The position numbers were made by a program, and so were the translations under genes. From Methanobrevibacter sp. (GTDB lineage: Archaea > Methanobacteriota > Methanobacteria > Methanobacteriales > Methanobacteriaceae), in assembly GCF_030539555.1 (NCBI RefSeq), contig NZ_JAUNXX010000001.1:1-64000 (forward strand): a stretch of 64,000 nucleotides of DNA. Reading direction: 5' to 3'. A model generated the notes under the pieces. The model saw only the letters and a list, made by a program, of their open reading frames with translations. It was not told where the DNA came from and searched no databases. This document shows positions 17,865 through 26,003 of this stretch, one piece after another; position 1 is the first letter of the stretch, and each line of letters begins with the position of its first letter.

Positions 17865-18656
17865 TCACTTGCGCTCGATGAGTTCCTTCAGCTCACTGAT
17901 TTCATCCCTCAATTGCCTGTTTTCCTCTTTAACGGTCATCAACTCATTCATGATTGTTTGAGAGTTCTCCTCTACTGCTTTTCTGATTTCATCATCCTCA
18001 TTTTCCAATATCCTGTCTGTGAAAAATGAGGACATGACCGCTGTGATTGTGGAAACCAAAGCCAATCCAATCAGAATCAGAATCATGGCCAGGACTTTCT
18101 GATTATGGGTTGCCGGAGTCACATCACCGTATCCGACAGTGGTGAGGGTGACTATGACGAAATACAAATCATCGATTCCCCCAAAACTGGGACCGAAAAA
18201 ACAGAACAGTCCGGTGAACAGTATTACTGTGGCAACAAACCATACCATAACCTTGTGCATTCCTGTCTTATCGAATATGTCTCTAATGGACTGCAGCCTG
18301 CTTGACAAAAGGAATATGCTGAGGAGTTTCAAAAGCCTGAGATATCTTAAAAGACTGGAGCCCGGAACGGTAGCGCTAAAAATAAGATCCAAAGGTATGG
18401 ATGCAACAAGACCCATCATGGTCAACGGATTCAATATGAAATCCCTCCGGGATGGCGCAAGATAGAGGCTCACCGAGTATTCAAAAAGAAGGATTATGCA
18501 GACGGCCCAATCAAAATGCTGGATATTCCGGGCAATGCTATCAGGAATCTCAAAAATCAGGGCGACGGTAATGAGAAACACGTCTATGACTATCAGAGCG
18601 TAAAAAAAGTAATAGCCAATATTTTTTAATTTGATTTGCCTGCCGAATATTTCCAT
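17865..18656 (-). CDS. voltage-gated-type potassium channel
   Basis: 263 residues with six hydrophobic segments. The selectivity filter TVGYGD lies at 173-178 between segments five and six. A positively charged S4-like helix (RYLRLLK, 104-110) is short, so voltage sensing may be weak. Residues ~215-263 form a charged coiled coil (ENRQLRDEISELKELIERK) that probably assembles the tetramer. It would carry K+ across the membrane, setting membrane potential or cytosolic K+. The gene is isolated between two remnant-rich spacers, so it gives no pathway clue. Confidence 0.9.
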   Translation of the reverse strand: MEIFGRQIKLKNIGYYFFYALIVIDVFLITVALIFEIPDSIARNIQHFDWAVCIILLFEYSVSLYLAPSRRDFILNPLTMMGLVASIPLDLIFSATVPGSSLLRYLRLLKLLSIFLLSSRLQSIRDIFDKTGMHKVMVWFVATVILFTGLFCFFGPSFGGIDDLYFVIVTLTTVGYGDVTPATHNQKVLAMILILIGLALVSTITAVMSSFFTDRILENEDDEIRKAVEENSQTIMNELMTVKEENRQLRDEISELKELIERK

Positions 18657-18720
18657 CTTCTGTCTGCTCCCGATTAAAATCTCTTGTAAAAAGTTATGTA
18701 AAAAATATTTATTAAATATT

Positions 18721-18780
18721 TTTATGCGTTGTATCTGTTAATGGGCATGGAAATTGAATACGATGATATTTTTAAATAAT
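18721..18780 (+). pseudogene. copied 3' end of the JAB-like gene
   Basis: About 56 bases match 15764-15819 nearly perfectly (only two or three differences), including GTTAATGGGCATGGAAATTG. The copy then ends in a different stop. It has the same orientation as the original, 2.96 kb away, with nothing of the rest of the gene. Confidence 0.85.
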
Positions 18781-18952
18781 AATTGAGTTTACCCTGAATA
18801 CCCATTCATCTCGATTTAGACAATCAAAGACATTCCTGTGCAGAAACAATGAAAAAATTAAAATATGCCCATCACAAAAGCATCTTAAATGGCCATCATG
18901 TCCCGGCAAACGGCACCTCACAAAGACATAGAATAATTGATTTGAAGTTCAA

Positions 18953-19065
18953 TTAAACCGGCAGTTGAAAATCTTCATTTTGATTTGCCAAGTCACTTTT
19001 CACATTAACGTAATCCTTACCAATATCCAGATGTTTTAAAATGGAATGGGCCCATATGTAAATAA
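18953..19065 (-). pseudogene. C-terminal gene remnant
   Basis: An open stretch on the minus strand reads WAHSILKHLDIGKDYVNVKS and then DLANQNEDFQLPV and a stop. Composition is that of a real protein, but there is no start and a stop codon precedes it. The family is not recognised. Confidence 0.45.
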
Positions 19066-19156
19066 TTTAAAAAAGCATTTTTGCATGACCTATGCAGATG
19101 CCAATGTCAAAAGAGATATACTTAAACACAATATATACATAATCATGCATTGATAA

Positions 19157-19327
19157 AGCACAGCAGCAGTTCCTCAGACAATTCAAAAGCGGGAAAACAC
19201 ACCTCCAAGAACATACTCCAACAGAGGCAACTACGCTCCTTCATATTCAGAATGCCCTTCATACGGAGCCCCGTACTACGACGGTTACTGCGAGGAATGC
19301 GGATATCCCGACATCAACCAGGGTTGA
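19157..19327 (+). pseudogene. tail of a zinc-ribbon-like protein
   Basis: An open frame without a start codon reads TYSNRGNYAPSYSECPSY and then a GYCEECGYPD ending. The closing CxxC suggests the C-terminal zinc ribbon of a lost gene. The alternative 72-residue frame starting at 19150 is arginine-rich and less natural. Confidence 0.4.
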
Positions 19328-19624
19328 ATCGGGGAGAACTACTAGAAAATAGAGCAAAGCCAAATTAACATGACACATCAATACCTAAAATTGAAAATGA
19401 GTGTATGAAATGGCAGGATTTAACTTAAATCTGGCTTTGATTGTGATGAACAATTTCTTTTCATCTTAACTTCTTAACTATTTTTTCAATCATATTTTGC
19501 AAGAATATCTTAACTGTTTTGAATTCAAAAAAAAACAGAATTTAAAAATCAAATTCGGTGAAGAAATTTCGCAGTGCCCGATAAATGATTCATATGCAAA
19601 CATTTTTTTTAAATCAGAACATAT

Positions 19625-20299
19625 TCACTCCTTAAGTACGAAATCAGGAAAGTTGTAGTGAAAGCGGGGTTTTGGATTGTCTTCCTTAATCATTACAACA
19701 ATATGGACCTTATCGAAGAGATAGTGTTTTACTTCAGTTGAATATGAGCGCTTATATGTCTTTTTAATAAGCTTCTCTTTCTTTTCGCATTCCTCTTCGG
19801 TTGAAAACGGAATGTAGATTATCTCAACAGTATCAGTTACGTCACATAACTTGGAAGATGATGAGGAGTATGCAGTTCGTGTTGTTCCTGAAAATTTATA
19901 GGATACAGATCCTCCTTTTCTCCTCGCTCCGGATTTTGTTGCCTTATACCTGAAAATCTTAGCGTCGTTCAATGTTGAATCCTCTTCGCTGTCAACCCAT
20001 TTCCAGTTATTATCTTTCATATCCCTGCAATATGCATCAAAATATTTGAAATCGTGAGGGATTATATTGCGATAGATGATGGATTCAGGTTCGTATTTGA
20101 CTCTTGGCAGGTCAGTCAAAAGCACTGATGCAAGGAAAAACAGAATTATGCTTGCCATGCATCCGACAAAGACTCCCCCCAGGAGGTCATCTGAATATCC
20201 GCCTGTCAGAATTTTTACAGCCGCATATCCTATCGAGAAGAGAAAGAGAAATGTGCTGAAATATAATATTGCCTTTTGAACGCTTTGCTTCAAGCCCAT
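19625..20299 (-). CDS. membrane protein of unknown function
   Basis: 224 residues. Two hydrophobic segments (about 12-32 and 40-62) form a hairpin, leaving a ~160-residue soluble domain. This domain contains a basic, serine-rich stretch (ARRKGGSVSYKFSGTTRTAY) and ends in beta-like segments. No catalytic motif is seen. A GGTGT-type site precedes the ATG. The dCMP deaminase gene lies 46 bases upstream on the same strand, so they may be co-transcribed, though no functional link is apparent. Confidence 0.75.
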   Translation of the reverse strand: MGLKQSVQKAILYFSTFLFLFSIGYAAVKILTGGYSDDLLGGVFVGCMASIILFFLASVLLTDLPRVKYEPESIIYRNIIPHDFKYFDAYCRDMKDNNWKWVDSEEDSTLNDAKIFRYKATKSGARRKGGSVSYKFSGTTRTAYSSSSSKLCDVTDTVEIIYIPFSTEEECEKKEKLIKKTYKRSYSTEVKHYLFDKVHIVVMIKEDNPKPRFHYNFPDFVLKE

Positions 20300-20345
20300 A
20301 CTTTACACCATTTTCAAATAATCAATTTTAATCCATCATTTCAAG

Positions 20346-20795
20346 TTATCGAAGCTCTGAAACTCCCTTTTTGGATACTATCCTGTCGATTCCTGAGTTT
20401 TTAATCATCCTGAAGCATATCGGACAGGGTTCGGCATCATCTATTTCCACCCATGTGCCGTCGTCGAACTTTTCTCCGGCCAGATAGATTGTTGAGCCGA
20501 TCATCTCGTTTCTGCTTGCGCTCAGCATTGCGTTCTGTTCTGCATGGACTGAAAAGCAGTCGTTGTAGTTTCCCGAATTGGACGGCAGGTTCATCCTCTG
20601 ACAGTCCCCTCTGTCGCAGCAGTTTTCATCTCCTCTCGGATTTCCGTTGTATCCTGTGCTCACTATCTCGTCGTTGTTTACTATCACAGCGCCGTAGCGT
20701 CTTTTAAGGCATGTGCTTCTTTTTGATACTGCAAGGGCGATCAGAAGATAGTACTCGTTTTTGCTCATACGGTTTGCATTGTTTTCATCCGCCAT
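20346..20795 (-). CDS. dCMP deaminase family protein
   Basis: 149 residues with the zinc-dependent cytidine/deoxycytidylate deaminase signature: HAE at 84-86 (zinc ligand and catalytic Glu) and PCPIC at 123-127 (two zinc-binding Cys). Additional Cys and His residues at ~59-65 (CCDRGDC) match the dCMP deaminase/ComEB group, which converts dCMP to dUMP (EC 3.5.4.12). The product would feed thymidylate synthase, a family member of which is encoded at 38.1 kb. GGAGAT precedes the ATG. Substrate specificity is inferred from family resemblance only. Confidence 0.88.
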   Translation of the reverse strand: MADENNANRMSKNEYYLLIALAVSKRSTCLKRRYGAVIVNNDEIVSTGYNGNPRGDENCCDRGDCQRMNLPSNSGNYNDCFSVHAEQNAMLSASRNEMIGSTIYLAGEKFDDGTWVEIDDAEPCPICFRMIKNSGIDRIVSKKGVSELR

Positions 20796-20950
20796 AAATT
20801 TTCATCTCCATCATTAAGGAATTATATTATGATATGTGGTTAATGATTTAAGTCAGTTTTTACAATTGACATGGTAAACATATGATGAAAGTTGCATGGG
20901 ATTTAGAAGAACACTCTTCCCATTTGCCATCCCATCACTAAGGACAATAG

Positions 20951-20991
20951 TGAAACACTAAAAAAAAGAAAAATTGTCAGATTAACTGACA
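20951..20991 (-). terminator. intrinsic terminator
   Basis: A six-base stem TGTCAG/CTGACA immediately follows the stop codon of the Ig-like secreted gene at 20993. A long T run follows it on the minus strand. Confidence 0.65.
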
Positions 20992-20992
20992 G

Positions 20993-22078
20993 CTAAACGA
21001 TTCTCAGGTGATTTGCATTCAGATATCCTTCAGCATACCTGTAGCCGTAAGTTGTGTAAAGAAAGATTACAGGAACCTTCTTAAGGCTGTTAGTGTTTAC
21101 AAGGATATTTGCAAGAATCGGATATTTCTGATATTTGTAAGACAGTACGCGGTATTTCTTGACCCATGTTGAAACTGAGTGCTGATATGCGCTCAAACCG
21201 ATTCCACGTGCATTGTCAGGGTTTTTCACCCAATATGTGTATTCGGATACACGGCTCCATCCGTTACGGTACATGTTTTTGAATGCCGCAAGATATGAAC
21301 CATACCATGTCCTTACCAGGTTAAGCCTCTTGACCTTTGTGAGAGTTTTGTAGTAGGGTATCTTGTAGGTTTTGTAGTAACCGGTCTTTACAAGTATTGA
21401 CCTGTATACATTCTTCTTGTATGCCAGAACAAGTGACTTGTACTTTGCGGCGGGAATCTGAATGTAGTAGTTTCCCCATTTGACTATCTTGTTTCGGTAG
21501 AGAACCGGTCCGTTTCCATTTACAACCTGCAGTTTCATTTTGGTGCTTGACGGAGTGAACTGGCCGTTTCCGTTGAATTTGATGAGGACATTGTATATGC
21601 CTGCAGTCAGAGGCATCACCACAGAAACCACACCGTTGGCGTCGCTTTTGACGTAGAGATTCATTAGAAACTGTGATCCCTTGTATATGGTGAACGTTAC
21701 CGGCTGGTTTTTTATGGCGCTGGCTGTGTCAAGGTCATAGAGTTCCGCCTGAATAATCGGAGCGTATGTCCTTTTAAGGTAGGTTATCTTGATTTTTGCA
21801 GTGTTCCTGTAATCTGAACCGGTGGCTTCAAGAAAGTCCCCGTCATCAGTTGCTTGATAGCTTTCATCGCTAGTCGCTGAGAGGTTGTCTGATATCACTT
21901 CAGAGGATAATGTCTGATTTTCACAACTCGCAAGTTCATCGGCAGATAGGACTTCACTGTCTCCTGCTGATATGCCGTCATCAAGTTCCAGAGTCTGGTT
22001 TTCCTCCGCAGCGCTGACACATCCGACAGCCAAAATCAGAATTGCCAATGCAAACAGCAGCAATATTCCTTTTTTCAT
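20993..22078 (-). CDS. secreted Ig-like adhesin-type protein
   Basis: 361 residues. A signal peptide (GILLLFALAILILAVGCVSA) with a Cys near its end is followed by an acidic low-complexity region. One Big_3-type Ig-like domain lies at about 93-190 (TFTIYKGSQF ... GIYNVLIKFNGNGQF). The basic, tyrosine-rich C-terminal ~170 residues (YYKTYKIPYYKTLTKVKRL) have no recognised fold and could bind cell wall polymer or DNA. GAGGAG lies three bases before the ATG and overlaps the end of the upstream histidine kinase gene, only six bases away, so the two are co-translated. A surface role is likely; the ligand is unknown. Confidence 0.82.
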   Translation of the reverse strand: MKKGILLLFALAILILAVGCVSAAEENQTLELDDGISAGDSEVLSADELASCENQTLSSEVISDNLSATSDESYQATDDGDFLEATGSDYRNTAKIKITYLKRTYAPIIQAELYDLDTASAIKNQPVTFTIYKGSQFLMNLYVKSDANGVVSVVMPLTAGIYNVLIKFNGNGQFTPSSTKMKLQVVNGNGPVLYRNKIVKWGNYYIQIPAAKYKSLVLAYKKNVYRSILVKTGYYKTYKIPYYKTLTKVKRLNLVRTWYGSYLAAFKNMYRNGWSRVSEYTYWVKNPDNARGIGLSAYQHSVSTWVKKYRVLSYKYQKYPILANILVNTNSLKKVPVIFLYTTYGYRYAEGYLNANHLRIV

Positions 22079-22084
22079 GACTCC

Positions 22085-23956
22085 TCATCCATGTATAGTA
22101 TGCTTCATTCCCATAGGGAAAATCAGAGTATATTCTGTTCCGTTTTTATGTTCAGTGAGCTTGATTTCACCGTCAAGCTGCTTTGTAAGGTTCTTGATGA
22201 TTTCCCAGCCCAGATTGGTGGTGACGTTATCAGGGTTTTCAATGCCCTGTCCGTTGTCCTTGAACACCATTTTGGCATGGTCCTTGTCGATTTTTGTGAT
22301 TGTCTTGGTTATTTTATTGTTACGACCGGACTTGTCAGGGAATGCGTGCTTTATAGCATTCATGGTCAGCTCATCCATAATCAGAAGCAATGGAGTTATG
22401 ACTTCAATTGTAAGATGGAGATCCTTATCAACATTTGATTCGAACTCCACATTGTCCCTTATTCCCACAAGGGTTTTCAGCTGAAGATCCTGATCGTCTA
22501 TGAAGTCCTTGAGGTTGATGTTTTTGAAGTCACGTGTATTGTATGTTTTCTCGTGAAGAAGAGCAAGTGAGGTCAGACGTGCCTGCATATGGTCAATGAC
22601 CACTTCCGGATTGTTGCGATATGCCCTTTTTTCAAGATTAAGGAAACTGTTGAGAACCTGGAGGTTGTTCTTGACTCTATGGTGAACCTCCTTGATTAGT
22701 ATTACCTGATAGTCGTTTGATTTTCGCAGTTCAAGCTGCTTGTTTCTCTCATCGGTGATGTCAGCCAAAAATCCTATGCTATGCTTTTGGTTGCCGAATT
22801 CGAAGCGTTCGATATACAGCTCGCAGATTTTAAGATTTCTCTCATCCCCGTCAACATAATATGTGAAGGTTTCATCGATTGTGTCCACTTCACCGTTGAC
22901 AAGCTTTAATATCTGCTCTTTTGTACTGTCCTCAACGATGTGCTTTATAACATCGATTGAATGGACGTAGCTTTTAGGATCCTGGTGTATGAAATAGTAA
23001 AAGCCCTGTGAGAATTCATAATGCTTGGTGTTCAGCGGTTCAATCAGCAATGCCAATTTTTTGCTGTTTTTAAATCCGTTCAATAGGAAATCTACAGGTT
23101 TTGAGGATGATTGTGACTGCTTGGTGATGTCGTTCATCATTCCGTATCGGCTTATGAGATTTCCGTTCTCATCGAAATTCGAATAGAGGTTTATTTCAAG
23201 ATACTTGAGCGTTCCGTCATCAGTCTTGATTCTGATGATGTCCTCGTGATGCCCTACATCGGTGTCCATGATTTTAAGGATTCTTTCTATGAGCTTCTTG
23301 TCTTCAGGAATGGCCAAATCGAATACTATATTGTGGTAGTCATCATGCTCATCTCTTGGACGGTTTATGATATTGTATATACCCTGTGTCCATGTGTATT
23401 TTCCGCCGACCTTACGATAGCTTCCTGTCTGTGTAAAGTACTCCATAAGGTTTGCCTTGTCCTCGGCATGGTCAATCAGGTCTGATTCGAATAAATTCGG
23501 TGTGGTAGAACCGATATGGTCTGCAAGAACAAACAGACGGTTCATCTCATAGATGATTTTGACATTGGTGATTTTTGAGAGCTTTTTCACACCGTAATAG
23601 AAAACCCTCATTTCCTTGGTTTTCTGGGTTCTGTAAACTTCTGTGAAATATTCGTGGAAAATGCCATAAAAAATTGGTGAAATCTTGCTTAAAAGCCTTC
23701 CCTTGACGTCCTCCTGCTTCAGGTTTCCCCTGTTGAGTATGAAATCTCCCAGCGATTTGATTATGAAATCGTTTCCGTCATTGTGAGGTATGAAAATATT
23801 CACATCCATCGGCACGTTGCTTATTAGCTGTGGAAACGGAACGTCGTCCACATGAAACTCCATTGGCGTTGGCTGATACAGTTTCTTTTCATTTAAATCA
23901 TAAATACGAAGCTCATTAATATTTTCCAATTTTCTATAATCCTTATAAACCTTCAT
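22085..23956 (-). CDS. cytosolic PAS-domain histidine kinase (HisKA_2 type)
   Basis: 623 residues without membrane segments. The N-terminal ~290 residues and residues ~295-405 contain PAS-like regions (ISRYGMMNDIT and IGFLADITDE are typical PAS endings). The dimerisation/phosphoacceptor helix is VHHRVKNNLQVLNSFL with His425/426, the HisKA_2 type. The ATP-binding domain has Asn533 in DELTMNAIKHAF and DNGQGI at 567-572. It would sense a cytosolic cue and phosphorylate a response regulator, but none is encoded nearby. It is tightly coupled to the secreted Ig-like gene downstream. Confidence 0.9.
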   Translation of the reverse strand: MKVYKDYRKLENINELRIYDLNEKKLYQPTPMEFHVDDVPFPQLISNVPMDVNIFIPHNDGNDFIIKSLGDFILNRGNLKQEDVKGRLLSKISPIFYGIFHEYFTEVYRTQKTKEMRVFYYGVKKLSKITNVKIIYEMNRLFVLADHIGSTTPNLFESDLIDHAEDKANLMEYFTQTGSYRKVGGKYTWTQGIYNIINRPRDEHDDYHNIVFDLAIPEDKKLIERILKIMDTDVGHHEDIIRIKTDDGTLKYLEINLYSNFDENGNLISRYGMMNDITKQSQSSSKPVDFLLNGFKNSKKLALLIEPLNTKHYEFSQGFYYFIHQDPKSYVHSIDVIKHIVEDSTKEQILKLVNGEVDTIDETFTYYVDGDERNLKICELYIERFEFGNQKHSIGFLADITDERNKQLELRKSNDYQVILIKEVHHRVKNNLQVLNSFLNLEKRAYRNNPEVVIDHMQARLTSLALLHEKTYNTRDFKNINLKDFIDDQDLQLKTLVGIRDNVEFESNVDKDLHLTIEVITPLLLIMDELTMNAIKHAFPDKSGRNNKITKTITKIDKDHAKMVFKDNGQGIENPDNVTTNLGWEIIKNLTKQLDGEIKLTEHKNGTEYTLIFPMGMKHTIHG

Positions 23957-24186
23957 CTTAAAAATTCCTTCAATTAAAGTCAGTCACACAGATAATACCA
24001 TTACAATAAAACGATACCATGAGCGGAAAATATCATACATTCAATGCAAAGCGAGAAACAATAATTGGGAAGCACTGAACATTAATAGAACATATGGTTA
24101 CTACATGATATTATCATATTCAATATTAATAGATTTATAGTAAATACTATTTAAACTTGACACCGCCAAAAGGTATTCGGCAGCTT

Positions 24187-24209
24187 GGCCGGTAAAGATT
24201 TTTCCGGCC
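24187..24209 (-). terminator. GC-rich hairpin after the repeat protein gene
   Basis: GGCCGG/CCGGCC with an 11-base loop begins three bases after the stop codon at 24212. No T run follows, so its role as a terminator is uncertain. Confidence 0.45.
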
Positions 24210-24211
24210 TT

Positions 24212-24583
24212 TCAGGAAAATTTTCGCAGGTCAAGTTTCCAGTTCTTGTATGCAAGGTCCCTGTCGATTTCTTTCCACTCCAGACCGGATTTTTCAACAT
24301 TCCTCTTTAATGTCTGAAGACTGTGGGATTTCAAGTCAGATCCTCTATAGTACCAGAACTCCCCTTTCCTGTAGACATTAAGGAATCCTGTATAGTTTGC
24401 CTTGTCCTCTTCAAGGGATTTTTGCGCAAGGTCCCGGTCAAGAACCGACCATTTAAGCCCATGCATGCGGACAAGGAATTCCAAATCCTTCAGATTGCCT
24501 GCCTCATGGGACTTTTCACCAAAAATGTATTTCCAACTCAAGTCATCCATCTGGTATACGTTCATGAACCCGGAAAATTTCAT
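24212..24583 (-). CDS. two-repeat hypothetical protein
   Basis: 123 residues made of two copies of a ~52-residue unit. Each opens with (S/T)GF(M/L)NVY and an aromatic strand, and closes with GL(K/E)W...(L/I)DRDLA; the copies start near residues 4 and 65. The unit is beta-beta-alpha-like and could be a small DNA- or protein-binding module, but I do not recognise it. GGAGG precedes the ATG. It lies 55 bases downstream of a winged-helix regulator on the same strand and may be co-transcribed with it. Confidence 0.7.
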   Translation of the reverse strand: MKFSGFMNVYQMDDLSWKYIFGEKSHEAGNLKDLEFLVRMHGLKWSVLDRDLAQKSLEEDKANYTGFLNVYRKGEFWYYRGSDLKSHSLQTLKRNVEKSGLEWKEIDRDLAYKNWKLDLRKFS

Positions 24584-24638
24584 CTTTTCTGCCTCCGGTT
24601 TAAAAAAAAATGTGATGAGGATTGAAATTAGGTCAATC

Positions 24639-24899
24639 CTAGTCCAAATTTTCGGCTATTTCCTCTCCGACCGGCGTAAGCCTGTAAAGTCTTCCGCGCT
24701 TAACTTCTTCATTTATACATTCCACAATACCTGTTTCCTTTAAGTCCTTTAAAACATTTGATATGTGGCTCATGTTTATAGATGTTGCTTTTGAAATTTC
24801 AGTTGGGGTTTTTACCCCTCCTTCAAGTGTTTTCACTGTCTTATATCTGTATGAAGAAATATGAACACGTGCATATTTTTTTAACGTCTCATCGTCCAT
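24639..24899 (-). CDS. winged-helix transcription regulator
   Basis: 86 residues forming one winged-helix domain. The recognition helix region is TPTEISKATSINMSHISNVL and the wing is RGRLYRLTPVGEEIAE. It resembles the single-domain ArsR/MarR-like regulators common in methanogens and has no Cys or His effector-binding pattern. It probably binds DNA as a dimer. Candidate targets are its neighbours: the repeat protein downstream or the helicase operon upstream. AGGATG lies a few bases before the ATG. Confidence 0.85.
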   Translation of the reverse strand: MDDETLKKYARVHISSYRYKTVKTLEGGVKTPTEISKATSINMSHISNVLKDLKETGIVECINEEVKRGRLYRLTPVGEEIAENLD

Positions 24900-24990
24900 A
24901 TTAACACATCCTAATTTTTAATCGTTATTATTATATATTGTTAACAAGGTGTAAATAAGTTTTGTGTTATTAAGGTGTAAATAGCGATGG

Positions 24991-25950
24991 CTAACTGGCC
25001 GGGTCAAGCTGGCTCAGGATGTCCCTTTCACAGCTGGAGTCTTTTGAAAGAGCCTCAAGGGCAAAGGCTTTTCCTTCAACTGCCCTTGTGAAATCATCAT
25101 CCAAAACGAAGTGGTTGTCAAGAAATTCGCAGAAACATTCAAGCGCCTTTTCATGCTCATTCATCTCATTGAAGATTGAAGCCTTTAAAAGAAGCGGTTT
25201 TTTATCAATCTTATGAGCCATGTCAAGGCTTTCAATGCAGTCCATCCCCAAGACGTATTGGCAGTAGCCCCTGCCGAAATATGCCGTGTCGTTTTTGCGC
25301 ACACCCAAGGATGCGTCGAAACTGGCCAGCGCCTCATCAAATCTGGAAAGTTCACACAGGACAAATGCCTTCTTATTCAGGAGCTTGAAGAGAATCCTGT
25401 TCTTGAATTTTGAAGGGTTGACTAGAGCCTTTTCATAGAAATCCAAAGCCTTCTCGTATTCTCCTCTTGATGATGCTTCATCGCCTGCATAGATGTTTCT
25501 TTTAATCCTTGGGAAATTGTCCCTTTCACCAGCAGATTCCTTTAAAAGCATCCTGTAATAATCATTATCACTGACTGAGGACTTTCTGTAGAATCTGAGG
25601 GCCTTGACGAAGTGTCCCTGAGCGTATAGCGCATGGGACTTGCTGATTAGTGCACCTGAATACTTGTCATCATACCAGATTACGCTGTCGAAGCATTCAA
25701 TGGCCTTTGCGTACTTTTTTCTGCTGAGAAATCCTATTCCCTCATCCAGAACATTCCTTATTTGTATTTCCTTTTGAAGATGTCTTAGCGGATAGAATCT
25801 GTTTAGGTTTTCAACGCTGATTCTCTGCATGAACGCATCATTCGAACTCATCCAGTTCGTTTCAATCTCACCAAATCGAATCCTTACCATGTCTGCCTTT
25901 GTTGAAACAGACAAATCATCTGTCAATTCCTGAAGTTCACTCAAGCTCAT
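24991..25950 (-). CDS. tetratricopeptide repeat protein
   Basis: 319 residues from ATG 25950 (a GTG lies directly upstream). From about residue 68 it consists of TPR-like helical pairs: GFLSRKKYAKAIECFDSVIW, then ALRFYRKS, EKALDFYEKAL, EALASFDASL and EKALECFCEFL. TPR arrays mediate protein-protein binding. It is the last of three genes on the same strand, 53 bases after the UvrD-type helicase-nuclease, so it may serve as an adaptor for that enzyme. No enzyme motif is seen. Confidence 0.82.
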   Translation of the reverse strand: MSLSELQELTDDLSVSTKADMVRIRFGEIETNWMSSNDAFMQRISVENLNRFYPLRHLQKEIQIRNVLDEGIGFLSRKKYAKAIECFDSVIWYDDKYSGALISKSHALYAQGHFVKALRFYRKSSVSDNDYYRMLLKESAGERDNFPRIKRNIYAGDEASSRGEYEKALDFYEKALVNPSKFKNRILFKLLNKKAFVLCELSRFDEALASFDASLGVRKNDTAYFGRGYCQYVLGMDCIESLDMAHKIDKKPLLLKASIFNEMNEHEKALECFCEFLDNHFVLDDDFTRAVEGKAFALEALSKDSSCERDILSQLDPAS

Positions 25951-26003
25951 CACGAATATTTATATTGAAAACCCCTTAAATATCTTATTCAAAAATAAGA
26001 TTC

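Larger units (their letters stand above)
18781..19624. other. remnant-rich spacer
   Basis: Apart from the two gene tails listed separately at 18953-19065 and 19157-19327, this stretch holds no intact gene, no RNA gene that I recognise and no strong repeat. Base composition changes several times along it, as expected for a patchwork of deletions. Confidence 0.5.

Noticed and set aside
19150-19368. 72-codon plus-strand frame starting MIKHSSSSSD
   Set aside because: Arginine-rich and unnatural. An overlapping frame ending in GYCEECGYPD has better composition and is listed as a remnant.
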